Shown here piece by piece: positions 13,002 to 16,844 of a stretch of 16,844 nucleotides of DNA. Both the position numbers and the translations under genes were made by a program. The notes under the pieces were generated by a model. It was not told where the DNA came from. It was given only the letters and a program-made list of their open reading frames with translations, and did not search any database. Origin of the DNA: Clostridia bacterium (GTDB lineage: Bacteria > Bacillota_A > Clostridia > Christensenellales > Aristaeellaceae); assembly GCA_017397695.1 (NCBI GenBank), contig JAFQIF010000110.1:1-16844 (forward strand), given 5' to 3'. Within the stretch, counting starts at the first letter, position 1, and each line of letters starts with the position of its first letter.

Positions 13002-13757
13002 TTACAGCTCAATCTCCAAAACCACCGGACAATGGTCGCTGCCTAACACGTCGCTGTGAATCTCAGCCGCCCTGATTCGGTCTTTGATGCGCTCGCTGAC
13101 CAGGAAGTAATCGATGCGCCAACCAGCGTTCTTGGCGCGCGCAGAGAACATGTAGCTCCACCAGCTGTACGCGCCCGTCACATCCGGATGCAGATGGCGG
13201 AACGTGTCCACAAATCCGCTGTCCAACAGCTTGGTCATGGCAGCACGTTCCTGAGGCGTGAATCCGGCGTTGTTGACGTTCGTCTTCGGGTTCTTCAAGT
13301 CGATCTCCTTGTGCGCGACATTCAGATCGCCGCATACAATGACCGGCTTGTGCTCGTCCAGCTTCTTGAGGTACATGCGAAAGTCTTCCTCCCAGCACAG
13401 CCTGTACTGCAAGCGCGTCAGTTCGCGCTGGCTGTTGGGCGTATAGCAGGTGACCAGGTAGAAGTTTTCATATTCCAGCGTGATCAGGCGGCCTTCATGA
13501 TCGTGCAGCTCGCTTCCCATACCGTAGCGAACGGAAAGAGGCTCGTGCCTGGTCAGGATGGCCGTGCCGGAATAGCCCTTCTTTTCAGCGGAATTAAAGT
13601 ATTGGCGATAGCCTTCGGCGGGAATTTCCGCCTGTCCGGGCTGCATTTTCGTCTCCTGCAGGCAGAAGCAATCTGCCTCCTGTGCGGCAAAGTAATCGCT
13701 AAAGCCCTTGCCAAGACAAGCGCGCAGGCCGTTGACGTTCCAGGAAATCAGTTTCAT
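13002..13757 (-). CDS. xth: Exodeoxyribonuclease III / AP endonuclease
   Basis: 251 residues, the length of the single-domain ExoIII family. It cuts DNA at abasic sites and removes nucleotides from 3' ends during base excision repair. The catalytic blocks are intact: SWNVNGLRA (5-13), LQETK with metal ligand Glu35, [47 protein letters not shown] and the final LGSDHCPV with the catalytic Asp-His pair. The start at 13757 has GGAGGAG 5 bases upstream. Confidence 0.95.
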   Translation of the reverse strand: MKLISWNVNGLRACLGKGFSDYFAAQEADCFCLQETKMQPGQAEIPAEGYRQYFNSAEKKGYSGTAILTRHEPLSVRYGMGSELHDHEGRLITLEYENFYLVTCYTPNSQRELTRLQYRLCWEEDFRMYLKKLDEHKPVIVCGDLNVAHKEIDLKNPKTNVNNAGFTPQERAAMTKLLDSGFVDTFRHLHPDVTGAYSWWSYMFSARAKNAGWRIDYFLVSERIKDRIRAAEIHSDVLGSDHCPVVLEIEL

Positions 13758-13794
13758 GGCTCCTCCATTGGAATAAAGTTTTGTTTGTTTCTTC

Positions 13795-13802
13795 ATTATA
13801 CA
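13795..13802. promoter_or_regulatory. Overlapping divergent -10 elements
   Basis: On the minus strand 13795-13800 reads TATAAT (for xth). On the plus strand 13797-13802 reads TATACA (for the DUF2953 gene). The -35 regions are weak on both sides. Confidence 0.4.
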
Positions 13803-13845
13803 GGATAAACCCTGCGTTTGAAAAGGGGAAAAAGGGGGATGACGC

Positions 13846-14409
13846 ATGCTGGAAGCGCTTGTCGTGGTCTATTTGTTTCTGGCGATGCGCGTACGCGTGT
13901 GCCTGATAATCGCGTTCTCGAATGGGTCTGGCAGCATTTCTTTGATCGCAGATATGGGACTTGTGCAGCTGCGCTATGACGGCATGATCGCTCAGGACGG
14001 CATGCACGTAAAAATACTGCCGCGCCATGCGTCTTCCCCGAAAAGATGGAAGAAGAATAAGCCTAAAGTAGGGCGATGGGCGAAGCGGTGTCTGATTACT
14101 GCTCTGCGTGTTTCACGTATGGATGCTTTTCTTCTGCATGCCAATATCGGGCTGGATGACGCAGCGCATACGGCCGTTGTGTCGGGTGCGCTGCGTTCCG
14201 CTGCCTCGGCGCTGCTTGCCAGCAGGCTGCCTGCTGTACCCAAGGATGTACGCATCACGCCGGATTTTTCCCATCCGGGTATGGCCGTCCAGCTTCAGGG
14301 TATATTCTCCTGTCCGGCAGGCGATATTATCCTTGCGGTCATGAAAGCCGCTGTCAGTAAGACGCAGAAAGAGGGATTTTTGTGGAAAAGCACCCCATTG
14401 AGAGCCTGA
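13846..14409 (+). CDS. DUF2953 family protein (YtfI-like)
   Basis: 187 residues. A hydrophobic start [14 protein letters not shown] suggests an N-terminal membrane anchor. The central part is basic ([16 protein letters not shown]), and the later [28 protein letters not shown] is the characteristic block of DUF2953 proteins. In Bacillus the equivalent gene stands next to ytfJ, as here; the function is unknown but the pairing points to sporulation. AAAGGGGGATGACGC precedes ATG 13846. It overlaps the next gene by 28 bases, which implies coupled translation. Confidence 0.75.
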   Translation: MLEALVVVYLFLAMRVRVCLIIAFSNGSGSISLIADMGLVQLRYDGMIAQDGMHVKILPRHASSPKRWKKNKPKVGRWAKRCLITALRVSRMDAFLLHANIGLDDAAHTAVVSGALRSAASALLASRLPAVPKDVRITPDFSHPGMAVQLQGIFSCPAGDIILAVMKAAVSKTQKEGFLWKSTPLRA

Positions 14410-14804
14410 TGGGTACGTCTATGGAGAGTATCCGCGAAATGGTCGACGTGAATACCGTCGTTGGCGACGCTGTACAGACGCAGGATGGCTCGACGATCAT
14501 ACCGATTTCGAAGGTGTCGTTCGGCTTTGTAGCGGGCGGCGGCGAGTATGCCGGTTCCATGGGCCAGCAGGAGAGTCTGCCCTTTGCGGGCGGAGCTGGC
14601 GCAGGCGTATCCGTACATCCGATGGGTTTTCTCGTTTGCTCGCAAAGCGGTGTGCGGCTGCTTAGCGCCAGCTGTGCATCGCCCATGGAGCGTATCGTGG
14701 AGATGATTCCGCAGGCGCTGGAGGGGCTCAAAGCGATGGGTGAAACGGAAGAAGAAGCGCCGCGTTCCCATAACAGGCATGTGCGCGCGGCATATCAGGA
14801 GTGA
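14382..14804 (+). CDS. ytfJ: GerW/YtfJ family sporulation protein
   Basis: 140 residues, typical. [28 protein letters not shown] at the start, then DGSTIIPISKVSFGFVAGGGEY, a glycine-rich GGAGAGVSVHPMGFLV, and a final amphipathic helix define the YtfJ family. In B. subtilis the protein is made in the forespore and is needed for normal germination. GAGGGATTTTT lies before the ATG, inside the upstream gene. The two overlapping genes form an operon ended by the terminator at 14807. Confidence 0.93.
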   Translation: MEKHPIESLMGTSMESIREMVDVNTVVGDAVQTQDGSTIIPISKVSFGFVAGGGEYAGSMGQQESLPFAGGAGAGVSVHPMGFLVCSQSGVRLLSASCASPMERIVEMIPQALEGLKAMGETEEEAPRSHNRHVRAAYQE

Positions 14805-14806
14805 AC

Positions 14807-14830
14807 GGCGGGCAAAGCCCGTCTTTTTTT
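14807..14830 (+). terminator. Terminator of the DUF2953-ytfJ operon
   Basis: GGCGGGC (14807-14813), loop AAA, GCCCGTC (14817-14823), followed by seven T. Confidence 0.9.
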
Positions 14831-15082
14831 CTTTACGGGAAATTGCGTACAATACGTACGGCGACCACAGAGAAACCTCAGAATGAAAAATGGCTCAGAA
14901 ATGGGAACGGCCATTGGCCGCTATTTGTGCTTTGGGCAGGAGATGGTGCAATCACGGAGAATGCGCTTTGGTCATAGGATGATCCGGGAGAAATCCACCG
15001 AAAACCGATGTCTGAAATGATTGAAATCCGCACGTTCTTTTCGTCAAAAACCGCATATTTTCTCAGGTATTACGAAATTTTC
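14831..15082. other. Non-coding gap upstream of aspartate kinase
   Basis: About 250 bases before the promoter, and 345 to the start codon. I see a small CGGCC-ATT-GGCCG hairpin (14908-14920) and a near-palindrome around 14846-14860, but no lysine riboswitch landmarks, no T-box, and no convincing gene. Confidence 0.5.
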
Positions 15083-15111
15083 TTGACTTTGCAGCGTTCC
15101 TTCTATAAAAT
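15083..15111 (+). promoter_or_regulatory. Promoter of aspartate kinase
   Basis: TTGACT (15083-15088), 17 bases, TAAAAT (15106-15111). The leader to the start codon would be about 57 bases. A second TATAAT at 15130-15135 has no matching -35. Confidence 0.6.
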
Positions 15112-15175
15112 TGTATCTGCTTATTCTTATATAATATCAGTATTCTGTAGAGAAGAAAAATCGGAGGGAATCCGA

Positions 15176-16510
15176 ATGGGAATGAAAGTTGCAAAATTTG
15201 GCGGAAGCTCGCTGGCCAGCGCGCAGCAGTTTAAAAAGGTCAAGGAGATTCTGCTTTTGGATGCGGACCGCCGCATCGTGGTGCCGAGTGCGCCGGGTAA
15301 GCGCAGCTCCACCGATATTAAGGTAACCGATCTGTTTTACGAGTGCAACCGTCTGGCTGCAGCCGGTAAAGATATTTCCCCTGCGTTTGATAAGATCAGC
15401 GAGCGTTACCATGGCATCGCTTCCGAACTGGAGATCATGGTCGACCTGGATGTCTATTTGGATGAGGTCCGCAAGAATATCCAGTTGGGCGCCGGTGCGG
15501 ATTATGCCGCCAGCCGGGGCGAATACCTGAACGGCATCCTGCTGGCTGCCTATATGGGCTGGGATTTTGTCGATCCCAAGAACGGCATCTTCTTTGATGA
15601 GGAAGGAAGGCTGGACAGCAATAAGACGCAGGAAACGCTTGGCGCGATCCTGGCTGAGCATGCGTATGCTGTTGTGCCGGGATTCTATGGCTGTGATTCT
15701 CATGGCAATGTGAAGACATTCTCCCGCGGCGGCAGTGATATCACCGGTGCGATTGTTGCGCGTGCGGCGAATGCCGACCTGTATGAGAACTGGACGGATG
15801 TATCCGGTTGCCTGATGGCTGATCCGCGCATCGTGCGCAATCCAGAACCGATCCGCTACGTCACCTATCGCGAGCTGCGCGAGCTGTCCTACATGGGCGC
15901 GTCTGTGCTGCACGAGGATGCGATTTTCCCGGTTCGCATCGCGGGCATCCCGACCAATATCCGAAATACCAATGATCCGACTGCGCCGGGCACCATCATC
16001 GGCTACGAAGCGGAGGATTACGACAGCGATCACCTGATCACCGGTATTGCCGGTCATAAGAATTTTGCGATCATCAACGTTGAAAAGGCAATGATGAACG
16101 CGGAGCTGGGCTTTGGCCGTCGTCTGCTGCAGGCGATTGAAGAAGAGGGCATCTCCTTCGAGCATATGCCTTCCGGCATTGATACCATGTGCGTCGTTGT
16201 GCATGAGGATGCGCTTGCCGGAAAGAAGGAGCGCCTGGTGCAGCGTATTCATGAGTTGTGCCAGCCGGATTCTGTGGAGATCCATTCCGGCCTAGCGCTG
16301 ATTGCGACTGTGGGCCGCGGTATGGTACGCTCCAAGGGCGTGTCTGCGCGTCTGTTCAACGCGCTTACGCGTGCGGGCGTCAATGTGCGCTTGATCGACC
16401 AGGGCTCCAGCGAGCTCAACATCATCGTCGGCGTGGATAATCTCGACTTTGAGGTTGCGACCCGCGCGATCTATCGCGAGTTTGTCGGTCGTGAAGAGCC
16501 GCGCTGGTAA
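15176..16510 (+). CDS. lysC: Aspartate kinase
   Basis: 444 residues, a monofunctional enzyme that phosphorylates aspartate as the first step toward lysine, threonine and methionine. KFGGSSLAS (7-15) is the nucleotide-binding start, VVPSAPGKR follows, and SRGGSDITGAIVARAANADLYENWTDVSG is the substrate and regulatory region. The C-terminal third holds two ACT domains (ITGIAGHKNFAIINVEK... and LIATVGRGMVRSKGVSARLFNALTRAGVNVRLIDQGSSELNIIVGV), the usual site of feedback inhibition by lysine or threonine. I chose 15176 because GGAGGG lies 7 bases upstream; an in-frame ATG at 15008 would lie upstream of the promoter. Confidence 0.94.
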   Translation: MGMKVAKFGGSSLASAQQFKKVKEILLLDADRRIVVPSAPGKRSSTDIKVTDLFYECNRLAAAGKDISPAFDKISERYHGIASELEIMVDLDVYLDEVRKNIQLGAGADYAASRGEYLNGILLAAYMGWDFVDPKNGIFFDEEGRLDSNKTQETLGAILAEHAYAVVPGFYGCDSHGNVKTFSRGGSDITGAIVARAANADLYENWTDVSGCLMADPRIVRNPEPIRYVTYRELRELSYMGASVLHEDAIFPVRIAGIPTNIRNTNDPTAPGTIIGYEAEDYDSDHLITGIAGHKNFAIINVEKAMMNAELGFGRRLLQAIEEEGISFEHMPSGIDTMCVVVHEDALAGKKERLVQRIHELCQPDSVEIHSGLALIATVGRGMVRSKGVSARLFNALTRAGVNVRLIDQGSSELNIIVGVDNLDFEVATRAIYREFVGREEPRW

Positions 16511-16617
16511 GCGGCCCCTTCGCTGGATACGGCTTTGCCTTGCTTACAATGGCACTGCGGTACCTGGAGAAGCAGGAGATAGGCATCGCATGGTGCCTGG
16601 ATATAGGTATAATGGAA

Positions 16618-16645
16618 GGCTGTCACATGACGTGGCAGTCTTTTT
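16618..16645 (+). terminator. Terminator of aspartate kinase
   Basis: GGCTGTCAC (16618-16626), loop ATGAC, GTGGCAGTC (16632-16640) with two wobble pairs, then TTTTT. It lies 108 bases after the stop. Confidence 0.8.
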
Positions 16646-16655
16646 CGTTTCTTAT

Positions 16656-16683
16656 AAAAAAGAAGATGCCCGAAAGCATCTTC
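16656..16683 (-). terminator. Terminator of the purC-like gene
   Basis: On the minus strand GAAGATGC, loop TTTCGG, GCATCTTC (stem 16662-16669 with 16676-16683), followed by a T-run. It faces the aspartate kinase terminator. Confidence 0.9.
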
Positions 16684-16699
16684 CTGTTATCATGTGCAA

Positions 16700-16844
16700 T
16701 TACGCAAAGAACAGCTTGGACAGGGTCATCGGATCGATGTACTGACCGTCCTTGTAGACGCGCATGTTGCCGGAGGCAATCTCGTCGATGAGAATGACGT
16801 TGCCGTCCGCGTCGTAGCCGTATTCGAACTTGATGTCATAGAGG
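16700..16844 (-). CDS. purC: SAICAR synthetase (purC-like), 3' end only
   Basis: The last 47 residues of a gene that runs off the window edge: [20 protein letters not shown], then [19 protein letters not shown] and a TLSKLFFA end. The [18 protein letters not shown] pattern is the metal and aspartate-binding end of phosphoribosylaminoimidazole-succinocarboxamide synthase, which joins aspartate to CAIR in purine biosynthesis. The stop TAA is at 16700-16702 (minus). Confidence 0.8.
   Translation of the reverse strand, partial: LYDIKFEYGYDADGNVILIDEIASGNMRVYKDGQYIDPMTLSKLFFA

Noticed and set aside
12839..13012. Longer start for the YfcE-like protein
   Set aside because: The added residues are encoded by the intergenic repeat; the start at 12838 has a ribosome site and begins exactly at the family's first strand.
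14883..15020. Possible 45-residue gene or leader peptide upstream of aspartate kinase
   Set aside because: No clear ribosome binding site, no recognisable pattern and no run of regulatory codons; it lies upstream of the likely promoter.
14831..15175. Lysine riboswitch or T-box
   Set aside because: None of the conserved core blocks of either element was found on reading the interval.
15008..15175. N-terminal extension of aspartate kinase from ATG 15008
   Set aside because: The extension spans the -35/-10 promoter and has no ribosome site, whereas ATG 15176 has GGAGGG at 7 bases and gives the normal family start.

Overview
The window looks like a chromosomal segment of a spore-forming or spore-ancestral Clostridia-type Firmicute. 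The evidence is strong GGAGG-type ribosome binding sites, consensus sigma-A promoters, a DUF2953-ytfJ pair known from endospore formers, an HPr-like protein, a DegV protein, class II fructose-bisphosphate aldolase and a monofunctional aspartate kinase. Most genes have moderate to high GC; the acetyltransferase at 3006-3569 is clearly more AT-rich. The lineage is inferred from gene content only.

Region 1-2850 is the unusual part. A solitary 5S rRNA gene (about 2148-2264) sits behind a perfect TTGACA-17-TATAAT promoter. Around it, and again at 1-500, lies a family of about 100-140 nt repeats that fold as three-way junctions, separated by terminator-like hairpins. The type B repeat ends in a near copy of the 5S 3' end, but has a 50-nt hairpin where 5S has a 7-nt loop. 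Type A follows either the 5S gene or a type B repeat. Stems stay paired although their sequences differ between copies. Between the two clusters lie a VOC-family protein (minus strand) and an HD-domain hydrolase with a 48-residue glycine-rich membrane peptide. Decayed repeat tails are visible near 1158-1200 and 2657-2830.

Region 3006-8565 is on the plus strand: a RimJ/RimL-like acetyltransferase, a MazG-GNAT fusion, trmB preceded by a promoter and then a terminator hairpin, a diacylglycerol-kinase-like lipid kinase, a secreted protein built of about seven SH3-like repeats, and an 83-residue HPr-like protein with His15 but Asp at position 46.

Region 8587-16844 mixes strands: a THUMP-type RNA methyltransferase (minus), fba (plus), a DegV protein (plus), a YfcE-like phosphoesterase and exodeoxyribonuclease III (both minus), DUF2953-ytfJ (plus, overlapping), aspartate kinase (plus) and the 3' end of a purC-like gene (minus). 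Almost every unit ends in a recognisable intrinsic terminator. A second intergenic repeat family lies directly after the stop codons of the THUMP methyltransferase and exonuclease III genes. The protein genes are mostly housekeeping: glycolysis, lysine/threonine and purine biosynthesis, tRNA/rRNA modification and DNA repair. The most novel material is the 5S-linked structured repeat family.
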